Below are positions 8,404 to 20,580 of a DNA stretch of 64,000 nucleotides, one piece after another (positions within the stretch are counted from its first letter, which is position 1; the number at the start of each line of letters is the position of its first letter). Source of the stretch: Paraburkholderia sp. ZP32-5 (GTDB lineage Bacteria > Pseudomonadota > Gammaproteobacteria > Burkholderiales > Burkholderiaceae); NCBI RefSeq assembly GCF_021390495.1, contig NZ_JAJEJP010000002.1, positions 806,001-870,000 on the forward strand, given 5' to 3'. The notes beneath the pieces were generated by a model that saw only the letters and a list, made by a program, of their open reading frames with translations, was not told where the DNA came from and searched no databases. The translations under genes and the position numbers were made by a program.

Positions 8404-8611
8404 GACGGTCCTTGCGGGAGTAACGTGCTGGCGCGCCGACTGGATGCCGGAGCAACGAATAGCGACAGCGTAGCGTGAATCGTCCCTGCGTGCAGCCGTG
8501 CCGAATTTGACCGCAAGAGCCGGAGTGTTTTGGCGTCGGCGCGCTCGTACACTAGCGTATCGAACCATTTCCATAGCGCTGCCGGCGAAGCCGGCCGCCA
8601 GCCAACCGACG

Positions 8612-9373
8612 ATGAACTCACACCGAACCGCGACTTCCCCACTCGCCGCGACGATCTCCCCCGCGCCAACCATCGATAGCCGCGTCGATGCGCTCGACTG
8701 GCGCCAGATCGAACAGGACCTCGATCAATACGGTTGTGCCGCCGTACCGCAACTGATCAGCCCGCGCGAGTGCGACGCGCTCGCGGCGCTCTATCCGCGC
8801 GACGACCTTTATCGCAGCCGCGTCGTGATGGCACGCCACGGTTTCGGCCGCGGCGAATACAAGTACTTTGCCTATCCGCTGCCGACGCTCATCGGCGAAT
8901 TGCGCGGCGCGATCTATCCGCATCTGGTGCCGGTTGCGAACCGCTGGAACCGCGCCATGGGCATCGACGTGCGTTACCCGGAAGAACACGCGGAATTCAT
9001 TCGACGCTGCCACGACGCCGGCCAGGTTCGCCCGACGCCGCTGATCCTGCAATACGGCGAAGGCGATTACAACTGCCTGCATCAGGATCTTTATGGCGAG
9101 CATGTATTTCCGCTGCAGGTCGCGATACTGCTATCGGAGCCGGGGCGTGATTTCACCGGCGGCGAGTTCGTGATGACCGAGCAGCGTCCGCGCATGCAAT
9201 CGCGCGCCGAAGTCGTGCCGCTCGCGAAGGGCGACGCGGTCGTGTTTACCGTGAATAGTCGGCCGGTGCAGGGCACGCGCGGGCCGTATCGCGTGAATCT
9301 GCGGCATGGCGTGAGCCGTTTGCGCTCCGGGCATCGGCATACGGTCGGGATCATCTTTCACGACGCGCAGTAA
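8612..9373 (+). CDS. 2-oxoglutarate/Fe(II) oxygenase-like protein
   Basis: 253 aa, 2OG-Fe(II) dioxygenase superfamily, prolyl-hydroxylase-like. The facial-triad HxD is in NCLHQDLYGEHVFPLQ (H157, D159). The C-terminal part (RVNLRHGVSRLRSGHRHTVGIIFHDA) should supply the distal His (H232 or H241/H243) and the basic 2OG-binding residue. The N-terminal 25 residues look disordered. The start at 8612 was chosen because the upstream in-frame extension overlaps the promoter region of the divergent gene; no strong ribosome-binding site is visible. The substrate is unknown; free or peptidyl amino acids and nucleic acid bases are all possible in this superfamily. Confidence 0.8.
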   Translation: MNSHRTATSPLAATISPAPTIDSRVDALDWRQIEQDLDQYGCAAVPQLISPRECDALAALYPRDDLYRSRVVMARHGFGRGEYKYFAYPLPTLIGELRGAIYPHLVPVANRWNRAMGIDVRYPEEHAEFIRRCHDAGQVRPTPLILQYGEGDYNCLHQDLYGEHVFPLQVAILLSEPGRDFTGGEFVMTEQRPRMQSRAEVVPLAKGDAVVFTVNSRPVQGTRGPYRVNLRHGVSRLRSGHRHTVGIIFHDAQ

Positions 9374-9471
9374 GCGCTCTAAAGGCAATGGCGCGGCACC
9401 GAGCTCCATGAGACGATAAAGGCCGCGTTTTCAGCGATTCCCGAAGCTCAGCGAAATAGCCGCCACGTCCG

Positions 9472-10386
9472 ATGGAAAACCTGCTCAAGAAACTCGACCT
9501 CACTTCGCTGCGCCTGTTCGTCGCCGTCTGTCAGGAGCGCAACATCGCGCGCGCGGCGGAGCGCGAGTTCATCGCATCGTCGGCGGTGAGCCGGCGCATC
9601 GCCGAGATCGAGGCAATGATCGGTCTGCCGGTCATTCAGCGCCAGTCGCGCGGCATCACCGTGACACCGGTCGGCGAAACCGTGCTGCGCTACGCGCTCG
9701 CGATCATCGGCAACATCGAGCAGATGAGCGCGGAGTTGTCGCGCTTTTCGTCGGGCGTGAAAGGGCGCGTGCGGGTGGTCGCGAATCTGTCGTCGATCGT
9801 GCAGTTTCTGCCCGAAGACGTCGCCGCGTTCGGCCGCGCGTTTCCGGACGTGTCGATCGAACTCGAAGAAGAAAACAGCGCGGACGTGCTGCGTATCGTC
9901 GATGAACACGGCGCGGATTTCGGCATCTGCAACCGGGTAGAAGGCAGCGAGGCGTTCGAGCAGGTGCCGTATCGCCAGGACCGGCTTGCGGTGCTGGTAC
10001 CGGGCGGTCATCGGCTCGCGGGCACCACGCGCGTCGCGTTCGATGAACTGCTCGACGACAGCTTCGTCGGGCTACGCAGCGAAAGCGCGCTGACGCGTCT
10101 GCTCGCGCAGCAGGCCACGAGCGCCGGGCGGCCGCTCGATGTGCGGATCCGCGTGAGCAGTCTCGACGCGCTGTGCCGGATGGTGCATGCGGGGCTCGGC
10201 ATTGCGATCGTGCCCGAGCAGGTCGCGCAGCTGTATGTGAATACGCTCGACGTGCGCCTGCTGTCGCTCGGCGATGCATGGGCCGAGCGACATCTGATCA
10301 TGATCTTCAAGGCACGCGAGCAGTTGAGCGCGAGCGCGGCCGCATTGGTCGCGTTTCTCGGCAGCCAGGGCCAGAGTCAGGCTTAG
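9472..10386 (+). CDS. LysR-family transcriptional regulator
   Basis: 304 aa. The N-terminal LysR helix-turn-helix (about 12-70, LRLFVAVCQERNIARAAEREFIASSAVSRRIAEIE) is followed by a periplasmic-binding-like effector domain of about 210 residues. It lies 170 bp upstream of, and in the same orientation as, the aconitase-family gene and its MFS transporter. A role as their activator, sensing the transported acid, is plausible but inferred. Confidence 0.9.
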   Translation: MENLLKKLDLTSLRLFVAVCQERNIARAAEREFIASSAVSRRIAEIEAMIGLPVIQRQSRGITVTPVGETVLRYALAIIGNIEQMSAELSRFSSGVKGRVRVVANLSSIVQFLPEDVAAFGRAFPDVSIELEEENSADVLRIVDEHGADFGICNRVEGSEAFEQVPYRQDRLAVLVPGGHRLAGTTRVAFDELLDDSFVGLRSESALTRLLAQQATSAGRPLDVRIRVSSLDALCRMVHAGLGIAIVPEQVAQLYVNTLDVRLLSLGDAWAERHLIMIFKAREQLSASAAALVAFLGSQGQSQA

Positions 10387-10556
10387 ACAGCTCACGTAAA
10401 ACACTGTGCCGAACGCCGCGGGCAACGCAAGTACCGCGGCCAACTCATACCGCGGCGCAGCATTCGAGCATTCGCGAAACGAGACGGCAGCATTGCCAGA
10501 CCAACACTTCGGCATCGACATTGCGCGCCGTATAGTGGGCGCAAGGAGATGCCTCG

Positions 10557-12512
<1,956 letters not shown>

Positions 12513-12590
12513 AATGCTGGCCGGAATTCGGCCCGGCAGCGCAGCCTGACAGCGCGATCCGGCAGCAGCGTGACAAAGGAGACACACAAC

Positions 12591-14087
12591 ATGGCATCCC
12601 CCGACCAAGCGGGGTCCGTCGCGCGCAGCGGCGGCAACGCAGCCTATCCCGCCGGCGCGGCGACTCAATCCGCCGACACGGCCGACACGCCCGGTACCAC
12701 CGGCGCCACCGCGTCGCTCGACGCAGGCAGCATTTCCGCACGCCTCGACAGGCTGCCCGCCACGCGTTCCATCTGGAAGTTCGTGGTGCTGCTGAGCCTC
12801 GGCTTCTTCTTCGAACTCTACGACCTGCTTTATTCCGGCTATGTCGCGCCGGGTCTCGTCAAGAGCGGAATACTCACCGCGACCACGCACGGGCTGTTCG
12901 GCTCGACCGGTGTCGCGAGCTTTATCGCCGCGCTGTTCAGCGGCCTGTTTATCGGCACGATCGCGTGCGGTTTTCTCGCGGATCGCTTCGGGCGCCGCGC
13001 GGTGTTCACGTATTCGCTGCTGTGGTACACGGCGGCCAATGTCGTGATGGCGTTTCAGGAGACCGCCACTGGCCTCAATTTCTGGCGCTTTATCGCGGGT
13101 GTCGGCATCGGCGTCGAACTGGTGACGATCGGTACTTACATTTCCGAGCTGGTCCCCAAGCAGATTCGCGGCCGTGCATTCGCGTGCGAGCAGGCGGTCG
13201 GTTTTACCGCGGTGCCGGTCGTCGCGTTTCTGTCGTGGTTTCTGGTGCCGCGCACGCTGCTCGGTCTCGACGGCTGGCGCTGGGTCGTGCTGATCGGCGC
13301 GCACGGCGCGTTGTTCGTGTGGTGGATTCGTCGCGCGCTGCCGGAAAGCCCGCGCTGGCTCGCGCAGCGCGGACGTCTTGCCGAAGCCGATAGCGTGATG
13401 CGCACACTCGAAGCAAAAGTACGCAGCGAATACGGCCGCGAGTTGCCGCCGCCCGCGCCGCCGGTGCCGGTCGCGCCGCGCGGCAGCTTCCGCGACATGT
13501 GGGTGCCGCCGTACCGCAGCCGCACGCTGATGATGACGATCTTCAACATCTTCCAGACGGTCGGCTTCTACGGCTTCGCGAACTGGGTGCCGACGCTGCT
13601 GATCAAGCAGGGCATCACGATTACGACGAGCCTGATGTATTCGAGCGTGATCGCACTGGCCGCGCCGATCGGTCCGGTGATCGGCCTCTTTATCGGCGAT
13701 CGTTTCGAGCGCAAGACCGTGATCGTCGTGATGGCCGGCGTGAATATCGTGTGCGGGCTATGGTTCAGCCAGGCATCGGGCGCGGTGCTGCTGGTGAGCC
13801 TCGGCGTGTGCCTGACGCTCGCCGGCAACATCATTTCGTATAGCTATCACGCGTATCAGACCGAGCTGTTCCCGACCAGCATCCGGGCGCGCGCAGTCGG
13901 CTTCGTCTACTCGTGGAGCCGTTTTTCCGCGATTTTCACCGCGTTCATGATCGCGGCCGTGCTGCGCAACTTCGGCACGACCGGCGTGTTCGTGTTCATC
14001 GCCGGCGCGATGCTGATCGTGATGCTGGCGATCGGTTTGATGGGTCCGCGCACCAACGGGCTCGAACTCGAGAAGATCTCCGAGTAA
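12591..14087 (+). CDS. MFS metabolite:H+ symporter
   Basis: 498 aa, major facilitator of the metabolite:H+ symporter/sugar-porter type with 12 helices. Signatures are FFFELYDLLYSGYVAPG in helix 1, GFLADRFGRRAVF after helix 2, ISELVPKQIRGRA in the 4-5 region, PESPRWLAQRGR in the central loop and TELFPTSIRARAVG late. An Ala/Gly/Thr-rich, poorly ordered N-terminal stretch of about 50 residues precedes helix 1. AAAGGAG lies about 8 nt before the ATG. It starts 78 bp after the aconitase-family gene in the same orientation, so uptake of that enzyme's substrate is the natural inference. Convergent with polB. Confidence 0.87.
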   Translation: MASPDQAGSVARSGGNAAYPAGAATQSADTADTPGTTGATASLDAGSISARLDRLPATRSIWKFVVLLSLGFFFELYDLLYSGYVAPGLVKSGILTATTHGLFGSTGVASFIAALFSGLFIGTIACGFLADRFGRRAVFTYSLLWYTAANVVMAFQETATGLNFWRFIAGVGIGVELVTIGTYISELVPKQIRGRAFACEQAVGFTAVPVVAFLSWFLVPRTLLGLDGWRWVVLIGAHGALFVWWIRRALPESPRWLAQRGRLAEADSVMRTLEAKVRSEYGRELPPPAPPVPVAPRGSFRDMWVPPYRSRTLMMTIFNIFQTVGFYGFANWVPTLLIKQGITITTSLMYSSVIALAAPIGPVIGLFIGDRFERKTVIVVMAGVNIVCGLWFSQASGAVLLVSLGVCLTLAGNIISYSYHAYQTELFPTSIRARAVGFVYSWSRFSAIFTAFMIAAVLRNFGTTGVFVFIAGAMLIVMLAIGLMGPRTNGLELEKISE

Positions 14088-14105
14088 CGAGCAAGTAGCG
14101 CGCGT

Positions 14106-16493
14106 TCAGAACAACTGCCTTTGCCCCGACATCAGCGTCGTGAAGTCGTCGCGCAGCATAGGCAGAATCGCATCGGCCACCGGCTGCAATTGCCGCGTCA
14201 GATAGTGCTCGTAGTCGATGGCCGAGCTCAGCGTTTCGAGCGGTTCGGGGCCGGCCACCGTCATCACGTAGCTGATCCAGCCGCCGTTCTGATATTGCAG
14301 CGGACGTCCCTGCTTGCGGTTGAAGTCATCGGCAACGCGCGCGGCGCGCACATGCGGCGGCACGTTGCGTTCGTAAGCATCGATTGGCCGGCGCAACTGC
14401 TTGCGATACACGAGCTGTTCGTCGAGCCGGCCCGCGAGCGTATCGCGTACATAGTCGCGCACGTAATCCTGATACGGCTGCTGTCTGAAGATGCGCCCGT
14501 ATAGCTCCTGCTGGAATTGCTGCGCGAGCGGCGTCCAGTCCGTGCGCACGGTTTCGAGCCCTTTGTAGACGACGTCCTCGCTGCCGTCCGGCAGCACGGT
14601 GAGACCCGCATAGCGTTTCTTGCTGCCTTCCTCGGCACCGCGCACCGTCGGCATGAAAAAGCGCCGGTAGTGCCGCTCGAATTGCAGTTCGAGTGCGCTG
14701 TCGAGTCCGAAACGGGCCTGCAGTGTGTCGCGCCACGCCGCGTTGATATGTTCGACCAGCGCGCGTCCGATGCGCGCGGCGTCGTCCTCGCCGTGCGCAT
14801 GCTTCAGCCACACGAAGGTCGAATCGGTGTCGCCGTAGATCACTTCATAGCCTTGCGCCTGAATCAGCTCGCGCGTCGTATGCATGATCTCGTGACCGCG
14901 CATCGTGATCGACGACGCAAGACGTGGGTCGAAAAAGCGGCAACCGGTCGAGCCGAGCACACCGTAGAACGCGTTCATGATGATCTTCAGCGCCTGCGAC
15001 AACGGCTTGTTGTGTTCGCGCTTGGCTGCTTCGCGCGCCTGCCAGACCTGCGTGACCACCGACGGCAGACAGTGGCGCGTGCGTGAGAAGCGCGCGCCGA
15101 GAAAGCCCGGCACCGAGTGCTCATCGTCGGGATGCCGCATCCCTTCGATCAGACCTAGCGGATCGATCAGAAACGTCCGGATGATCGACGGATAAAGGCT
15201 CTTGTAGTCGAGCACCAGCACCGAATCGTAGAGGCCAGGCCGCGAGTCCATCACGAAGCCGCCGGGGCTCGCGGCACCGGCCACGTCGCCGAGATTCGGC
15301 GCGACATAGCCTTGCCGATGCATGCGCGGCATGTACAGATGCGTGAATGCCGCAACCGAGCCGCCGCTGCGATCGGCGGCGAGACCGGTGACGGTCGCGC
15401 GTTCGAGCAGGAACGGCAGCAGCTCCGTCTTCGCGAAGATGCGCGTGACCAGCTCGCAATCCTTCAGGTTGTAGCGCGCGAGTTCGGGCTTGTCCTCGTC
15501 GAAGCGGCGCTGGATTTCATCCATCCGCTGATACGGGTTGTCGATCGCCTTGCCTTCGCCGAGCACCGAACGCGACACGTATTCGAGGCTGAACGACGGG
15601 AAGGTCCACGTCGCCGATTTCAGCGCCTCGATACCGTCAATGATCAAGCGGCCCGCCGCGCCCGCGAAGAAGTGATTGCGCGTGACGCCATGTTCGCGCC
15701 ACTCCATCACCGCACCGCCGCGGCCGATGCGCAGCGGCACCCGATACTGCTCCGAATGTTGCTGCAGCACTTTCAGATCGAACTGCACGAGATTCCAGCC
15801 GATGATCGCATCGGGATCGTGCCGCTCCATCCATTCGATCAGCTTTTCGAGCAGTTGCGCGCGGGTGTCGCAGTATTCGAGTTTGAAGTCGAGCGGGCCC
15901 GCTTCGGCATTTGGCGGTCCGAGCATATAGACCTGCCGTTCGCCGCAGCCTTCGAGCGCGATCGAATACAGCTCCGCGTGCGCACTCGTTTCGATATCGA
16001 GCGACACGAGTTTCAGCGGCGGACGATAACCGGTGGCGGGTTTCAGTTCGCCATTCACTAACGAAGCCGGCGCTGCAGCCGGGGAACCGTTCTGTTGCGC
16101 GTCGCCGGTGAAGTACACGGGCGCGGTGATGAAGCGCTCCATCATGTAGCGCTCGTGAGGCTGGATATCGGCTTCGTAGACGTCGACGCCGCCTTCTCTC
16201 AAGCGCTTTTCGAGCCCCTTCAGTTGACGATATTGCGGGCAGTAAAGCCCGATGACCGGCCGATGCTGGAAGTCGTACAGGTCGAGCGCGCGCAGCTCCG
16301 TTTGCGTTTCGCGGCGCAGGATCGTTTCGGCGCGTTCGCGCTGTTCGGCGGGAATGAAGGCGACCGAAGGTTGAGGGCGCAAGCGGATGTGGCGCGGCCC
16401 GCTGTCCGTGGCCAGCCAGAATTCGATCTCCGTGCCGGCGGGAGTGTCCCGCCAATGCCGGGTCAGAATGAAACCCTGCTCAAGCTCAGTCAA
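14106..16493 (-). CDS. polB: DNA polymerase II (family B)
   Basis: 795 aa, the length of E. coli Pol II. The N-terminal proofreading 3'-5' exonuclease shows Exo I (SLDIETS, about 164-170), Exo II ([11 protein letters not shown]) and Exo III (YNLKDCELV). The polymerase domain shows motif [11 protein letters not shown] (about 427-436), motif [14 protein letters not shown] and motif C YGDTDST (about 553-559). All catalytic acidic residues are present. Pol II is a damage-inducible enzyme used in replication restart and lesion bypass. I see no obvious LexA box in the short upstream region (16494-16620), so SOS control cannot be claimed. Confidence 0.96.
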   Translation of the reverse strand: MTELEQGFILTRHWRDTPAGTEIEFWLATDSGPRHIRLRPQPSVAFIPAEQRERAETILRRETQTELRALDLYDFQHRPVIGLYCPQYRQLKGLEKRLREGGVDVYEADIQPHERYMMERFITAPVYFTGDAQQNGSPAAAPASLVNGELKPATGYRPPLKLVSLDIETSAHAELYSIALEGCGERQVYMLGPPNAEAGPLDFKLEYCDTRAQLLEKLIEWMERHDPDAIIGWNLVQFDLKVLQQHSEQYRVPLRIGRGGAVMEWREHGVTRNHFFAGAAGRLIIDGIEALKSATWTFPSFSLEYVSRSVLGEGKAIDNPYQRMDEIQRRFDEDKPELARYNLKDCELVTRIFAKTELLPFLLERATVTGLAADRSGGSVAAFTHLYMPRMHRQGYVAPNLGDVAGAASPGGFVMDSRPGLYDSVLVLDYKSLYPSIIRTFLIDPLGLIEGMRHPDDEHSVPGFLGARFSRTRHCLPSVVTQVWQAREAAKREHNKPLSQALKIIMNAFYGVLGSTGCRFFDPRLASSITMRGHEIMHTTRELIQAQGYEVIYGDTDSTFVWLKHAHGEDDAARIGRALVEHINAAWRDTLQARFGLDSALELQFERHYRRFFMPTVRGAEEGSKKRYAGLTVLPDGSEDVVYKGLETVRTDWTPLAQQFQQELYGRIFRQQPYQDYVRDYVRDTLAGRLDEQLVYRKQLRRPIDAYERNVPPHVRAARVADDFNRKQGRPLQYQNGGWISYVMTVAGPEPLETLSSAIDYEHYLTRQLQPVADAILPMLRDDFTTLMSGQRQLF

Positions 16494-16628
16494 ACTTCCA
16501 CCTTTTATCGGACGTCATCGCCTCGCGCGATTTTACCGCCGTGGGCGGCGACGCAGAGGTCCGCAGAGGTGCGGGATTCTGTAGTTTGACCGGCCGATAG
16601 AGGGTAGAGCAGGGTAGCGTGCGGTGAA

Positions 16629-16656
16629 TAAAAAAGGCGCTTCGTATGAAGCGCCT
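16629..16656 (-). terminator. Intrinsic terminator of the DUF969-DUF979-DUF2891 operon
   Basis: AGGCGCTTC and GAAGCGCCT form a 9-bp stem with a GTAT loop. On the minus strand this is followed directly by a run of six T. It lies 38 nt beyond the DUF2891 stop. Confidence 0.85.
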
Positions 16657-16693
16657 CAATGAAGAAAAACACCAATCCGTCAGTCAAGCATGC

Positions 16694-17704
16694 TCAGGCT
16701 TCCAGCGCCAAGGTCGCGAACGTACCCAGCCAGTGTTCGCCCATGTAGTCGCCGGCCACATGCGCCAGCGCGCTTTGCAGATGATGTTCGGCGGTGTCGA
16801 ACAGCACGGTGCGGCGCACGTCGCCGGCCGGCAGCGCCCGCGCGAGCGAGCGCTGGCACCATGCGCGGCTCAGATTCAGGCCGTCCAGATGCGCGATCTT
16901 GCCGTCACTGCGATCGGTTACGGTGGCCGGCTCGAATAGCGTCGCCGGCTGTTTCGCGCCGAGGTCGGGCAGGAAGCGGCCGAACCACGTGGCGAACTGC
17001 GCGGGCGGCAGCACGCGGCGCATCAACTCCGCTTCCATCAGCGACGGCGACAGGAATTCGTCGCCGGCCGGCTCCCAGGCCTGACACGCGACGTCGTTCA
17101 GAAACCAGCGCTCCGCGGTACTGACGATCAGCGCTTCGAGCGATTCGCGCGAGGTTTGCCGCGCGAAATCGAGCGTCAGTGCGAGCGCGAACGCCATGTT
17201 GAAGTGCGTGCCGACGCGCAGCGGGTAGGTCGCCTTCGGCAAAAATTCCTCGAAGCGGTCGACGAAGGTAGCCGTCAGCGGCGCGAAGGATTTGTTCCAA
17301 CGCGCGGCTTCCGAAATCTTCATCGACTGCAATTGCGCGCTGAGCGCGAGCAGCCACGCCCAGCCATACGGCCGCTCGAAACCGCGGTTGTGCGGCAGGT
17401 CGAGATAGGCGAGTTCACCGGCAACGTTCGCGTCGGTGAAATGCTCGTCGACCACCGCGACGATGCGCGCGGCCTCCGGCAGATCCGGAAAGCGCTCCAG
17501 CAGATGCAGGATCAGCCAGTAGCCGTGCACGCACGAATGCCAGTCGTAGCTGCCGTAAAAGATCGGATGCAGCGCGCGCGGACCCTGCACGTCCTGCGGC
17601 CCGTCGAGCGAGTGCGTGAGCTTGTTCGGATATTCGCGCGTCAGATGCGCAAGCGCGAGATTGGCGAATTTGGATGCGAGTTCGCGGGTGAGTTGGGCAG
17701 TCAT
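16694..17704 (-). CDS. DUF2891 family protein
   Basis: 336 aa, cytoplasmic, DUF2891. The sequence is His/Trp-rich in the conserved core (LHPIFYGSYDWHSCVHGYWLI, 47-67; LDLPHNRGFERPYGWAWLLAL; HFNMAFALALTLDFA), resembling an alpha/alpha-barrel glycan- or acid-processing protein; the activity is not established as far as I know. It is the last gene of a three-gene minus-strand operon, 10 nt after DUF979, and is followed by an intrinsic terminator. The pairing with two membrane proteins suggests it acts on whatever they import. Confidence 0.85.
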   Translation of the reverse strand: MTAQLTRELASKFANLALAHLTREYPNKLTHSLDGPQDVQGPRALHPIFYGSYDWHSCVHGYWLILHLLERFPDLPEAARIVAVVDEHFTDANVAGELAYLDLPHNRGFERPYGWAWLLALSAQLQSMKISEAARWNKSFAPLTATFVDRFEEFLPKATYPLRVGTHFNMAFALALTLDFARQTSRESLEALIVSTAERWFLNDVACQAWEPAGDEFLSPSLMEAELMRRVLPPAQFATWFGRFLPDLGAKQPATLFEPATVTDRSDGKIAHLDGLNLSRAWCQRSLARALPAGDVRRTVLFDTAEHHLQSALAHVAGDYMGEHWLGTFATLALEA

Positions 17705-17714
17705 CGGCGGCTCC

Positions 17715-18665
17715 TCAGAAGCGGAATACGAACAGGTACAACAGTATGGTGTTGACCATCAGCAATAGTAAAGCGGTCGGCCATTGCGCCTTGATCACGC
17801 CGTTCTGGTCTTTCAGTTCCAGCAGCGCGGCGGGGACGATGTTGAAGTTCGCCGCCATCGGCGTCATCAGCGTGCCGCAGAAGCCGGACAGCATGCCGAT
17901 CGCGCCCAGAATCGCCGGGTTGCCGTGGAACTGATGCACGATCAACGGCAGGCCGATGCCGGCGGTCATCACCGGAAACGCGGCGAATGCGTTGCCCATG
18001 ATCATCGTAAAGAGCGCCATGCCGAACGTGTAAGCCGCGACGACCGCGAATGAGGAATCGACCGGTATCCACGTCTTGACGAGATCCGACACGACATGAC
18101 CGACGCCGGCCACCGCGAACAGCGCGCCGAGCGCGGCCAGCATCTGCGGCAGGATCGCGGCCCAGCCGACGGTATCCATCGTGTGGCGGGCGTCCTTCAG
18201 CGCATGCACTGGGGAGTCGCGCAGCATGAACAGCGCCGCGCCGAATGCGACCAGCGTGCCGAGCACCAGCGAAATCAGCGTGACGTTCTTCGCTTCGACG
18301 AACGGCACGTATTTCAGCGTCAACGTGCCCACCAGCGTGATGACCGGAATCAGCAGCGCAGGGATGAACAGCTTGTTGCCGAAGCGTTGCGCGTTCGCTT
18401 CGCGGCGCGCGGCGGCCGCTTCGCCGGCGTTGTCGTTGCGGCCTTTGCCGAGCTTGCCGGAACCGGCGATCAGCGCCAGCGCGATCGCGAGGCAGCCGGT
18501 GACGAAATGCGGCAGTTCCGCGCCGAACAGGAACGTCAGCGCGTAAATGCCCCAGAACAGAAAGTTGACCACGCGGCGCGGGTTCGAACGGTCGCGCAGA
18601 TTGAAGAACGCGAACGCGGCGAACATCAGGCCGGCGAGCACGTACAGCGATTCGAGCTTGATCAT
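17715..18665 (-). CDS. DUF979 family membrane protein
   Basis: 316 aa, DUF979, an integral inner-membrane protein with about eight or nine hydrophobic segments starting at residue 5. It ends in conserved GLPLIVHQF..GNPAILGAIGMLSGFCGTLMTPMAANFN and VNTILLYLFVFRF. The ATG at 18665 overlaps the upstream DUF969 stop (ATGA), indicating coupled translation. DUF969 and DUF979 are usually encoded together, and each resembles part of a secondary transporter, so the two probably form one two-component permease. The substrate is unknown. Confidence 0.87.
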   Translation of the reverse strand: MIKLESLYVLAGLMFAAFAFFNLRDRSNPRRVVNFLFWGIYALTFLFGAELPHFVTGCLAIALALIAGSGKLGKGRNDNAGEAAAARREANAQRFGNKLFIPALLIPVITLVGTLTLKYVPFVEAKNVTLISLVLGTLVAFGAALFMLRDSPVHALKDARHTMDTVGWAAILPQMLAALGALFAVAGVGHVVSDLVKTWIPVDSSFAVVAAYTFGMALFTMIMGNAFAAFPVMTAGIGLPLIVHQFHGNPAILGAIGMLSGFCGTLMTPMAANFNIVPAALLELKDQNGVIKAQWPTALLLLMVNTILLYLFVFRF

Positions 18666-19351
18666 CGCGCGGCGCCTCGTCCCAGGGTGTTCATCTTGTG
18701 CGACAGATTGCGATCGAGCAGAATCAGACGCACGACATGAATGACGAGCGCGGCGATCGCGGTCGGAATCGCCCATACCGACACCTGCAACGGCTCGACG
18801 ATGACGCCGTTCTGTTCGAGAAAGCCCTTGATTAGCAGGATCGATTGAATCGCGATGAAGATGTCTTCGCCGAAGAACACGGCGATATTGTCGACCGCCG
18901 ATGCATTCGCGCGAATCTGCTGACGCACCGCGTCGGGCAGTTCGCCGTAGCGGTTCGCGGCAGCCGCTTCGGCCATCGGCGCGATCAGCGGACGCACCAT
19001 TTGCGCGTGACCGCCGAGCGACGTCAGACCGAGCGCGGCGGTAATCTGCCGGATCACGAAGTACAGCATCAGCACACGGCCGGTAGTCGCCGCGCGCAGC
19101 CGCGAAATCAGATTGCGCGCCTGTTCCTTCAGGCCGTTGCGTTCGAGCAAGGCAATCACCGGCAGCGTGAGCCAGATCAGGCCCATATAGCGGTTATCCG
19201 CGAAGGCTTTGCCGAATGCGCTGATGATCTCGACCGTGTGCAGGCCGCCGGCAATACCGGTTGCGATGCCCGCAATCGTCACCACCAGCAGCGCATTGAA
19301 GCGCAATGCGAAGCCGAGTACCACGATCGGCACGCCAATCAACACCCCCAT
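18662..19351 (-). CDS. DUF969 family membrane protein
   Basis: 229 aa, DUF969, polytopic inner-membrane protein. It contains VPIVVLGFALRFNALLVVTIAGIATG at the N-terminus, LIWLTLPVIALLERNGLKEQA, and GLTSLGGHAQMVRPLIAPMAEAA in the middle, a segment with the look of a transporter re-entrant loop. It is the first gene of the operon with DUF979 and DUF2891. AAAAGGAGAG precedes the ATG by 4-5 nt. A perfect 14-bp palindrome lies about 80 bp upstream of the start, a likely operator. Confidence 0.87.
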   Translation of the reverse strand: MGVLIGVPIVVLGFALRFNALLVVTIAGIATGIAGGLHTVEIISAFGKAFADNRYMGLIWLTLPVIALLERNGLKEQARNLISRLRAATTGRVLMLYFVIRQITAALGLTSLGGHAQMVRPLIAPMAEAAAANRYGELPDAVRQQIRANASAVDNIAVFFGEDIFIAIQSILLIKGFLEQNGVIVEPLQVSVWAIPTAIAALVIHVVRLILLDRNLSHKMNTLGRGAAR

Positions 19352-19432
19352 CCGACTCTCCTTTTGATCTTCCCCGATGACCCCGTTGTATTGCCGTTGC
19401 GCGTCAGCGCGGCGACGGAATCTACCACGATA

Positions 19433-19446
19433 ATTTATCGATAAAT
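19433..19446. promoter_or_regulatory. Palindrome upstream of DUF969 operon
   Basis: ATTTATCGATAAAT, a perfect 14-bp palindrome in a short AT-rich island about 82 bp upstream of the DUF969 start, where the operon promoter should be. Candidate operator for an unlinked or neighbouring regulator. Confidence 0.4.
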
Positions 19447-19638
19447 AGTTAAGAAAATGTTTTTATGGGGTAAACGCCAGGACGAGCGATTGCGCGATGG
19501 AACGCAGTGGTGAAGGAAATGCAGTGAAGGGCGGACGTGATGCGCACACGCTTGCTCGCTCGCGAAGATGCAAGCGTCGCATGTGTGAAGGTCGATGCTG
19601 GAGTAGCGGACGAATGAGCGTCGCGCTAAAGCGCGCCT

Positions 19639-20568
19639 TTACAGGTGCTCGCCCATTGAGCTATCGCCCTGAGTGGTCAACTGCCGCAATTGCTCCAGCA
19701 GCTTCACCGCCGGACTCGGCAAGATGCCTTGGCGCCGGCGAAACGCCGTCAACGTACGGCGCCCGACCGCGCCCGGCATCGCCAGCGTATCGAACACACG
19801 CGCCTTGCTCTCGGTCACGTACATCGTCGACGCCATCCAGCTCAGGAAGCCGGAGCGCGCAACCAGACTTTTCAATGCGGTAATCGAGCGCGTTTCGACG
19901 ACCACATTCGGCAGTCCCAGCCCCTGCTCGGCAAACACGCTTTGCATATGCTCGAACGGCGCGGTGCCGCGCGGCGGAATCGCCCAGCGCTCGTTCAGCG
20001 TATCGGCGAGCGTCAGACCGGACTTACTCCGCAACGGATGATCGGTTGCGGCGACCACATAGCTGGTGTCTTCCCAGCGGCAATCGGCGATCGCCGTGAT
20101 CTCGTCGGTATCGGGCACCACCATGCTGAGCGCGAGATCGATTTCGCGTTTGACGAGCGCATCGGCGAGCCGGTCCCACACGCCTTCGATGATCTGCACA
20201 CGCAGATTCGGCCACTTGCCGAGCACGCCGCTCACCGCGAGCGGCAGCACGAGGCTCGCGACACTGCCCACCGCGCCCACGCGGATCGTGCCGCGCGCAA
20301 GGCCGCGCAGCGCGTCGATTTCCTCGCGCGCCTGTTCGGCTTCGCGTTGCAGCAGAATGGCATGCGGCAGCAGTGCCTCGCCGACCGCGGTCAGATGCAT
20401 GCCGCGCGAGTGCCGCTCGAACAGCGGCGCGCCGACCTGTTCTTCGAGCCGCCGGATGGTCCGGCTCAGCGCCGGCTGCGTGATATGCAGCGCGTCCGCG
20501 GCGCGGCCGAGACTGCCGCTGGCGACGATCGTCGCGAACGCCTGCAATTGCTGAAGGTTATAAGTCAT
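19639..20568 (-). CDS. LysR-family regulator of the benzoylformate genes
   Basis: 309 aa. The LysR helix-turn-helix is at about 3-62 (LQQLQAFATIVASGSLGRAADALHITQPALSRTIRRLEEQVG), followed by the effector-binding domain. It is transcribed divergently from the benzoylformate decarboxylase gene across 104 bp that contain a symmetric T-N11-A box at 20581-20601. This is the classical LysR autoregulation and target layout, so control of the aromatic cluster is a good inference; the inducer is probably benzoylformate or a product of it. Confidence 0.9.
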   Translation of the reverse strand: MTYNLQQLQAFATIVASGSLGRAADALHITQPALSRTIRRLEEQVGAPLFERHSRGMHLTAVGEALLPHAILLQREAEQAREEIDALRGLARGTIRVGAVGSVASLVLPLAVSGVLGKWPNLRVQIIEGVWDRLADALVKREIDLALSMVVPDTDEITAIADCRWEDTSYVVAATDHPLRSKSGLTLADTLNERWAIPPRGTAPFEHMQSVFAEQGLGLPNVVVETRSITALKSLVARSGFLSWMASTMYVTESKARVFDTLAMPGAVGRRTLTAFRRRQGILPSPAVKLLEQLRQLTTQGDSSMGEHL

Positions 20569-20580
20569 GCCGAAAGGTAA

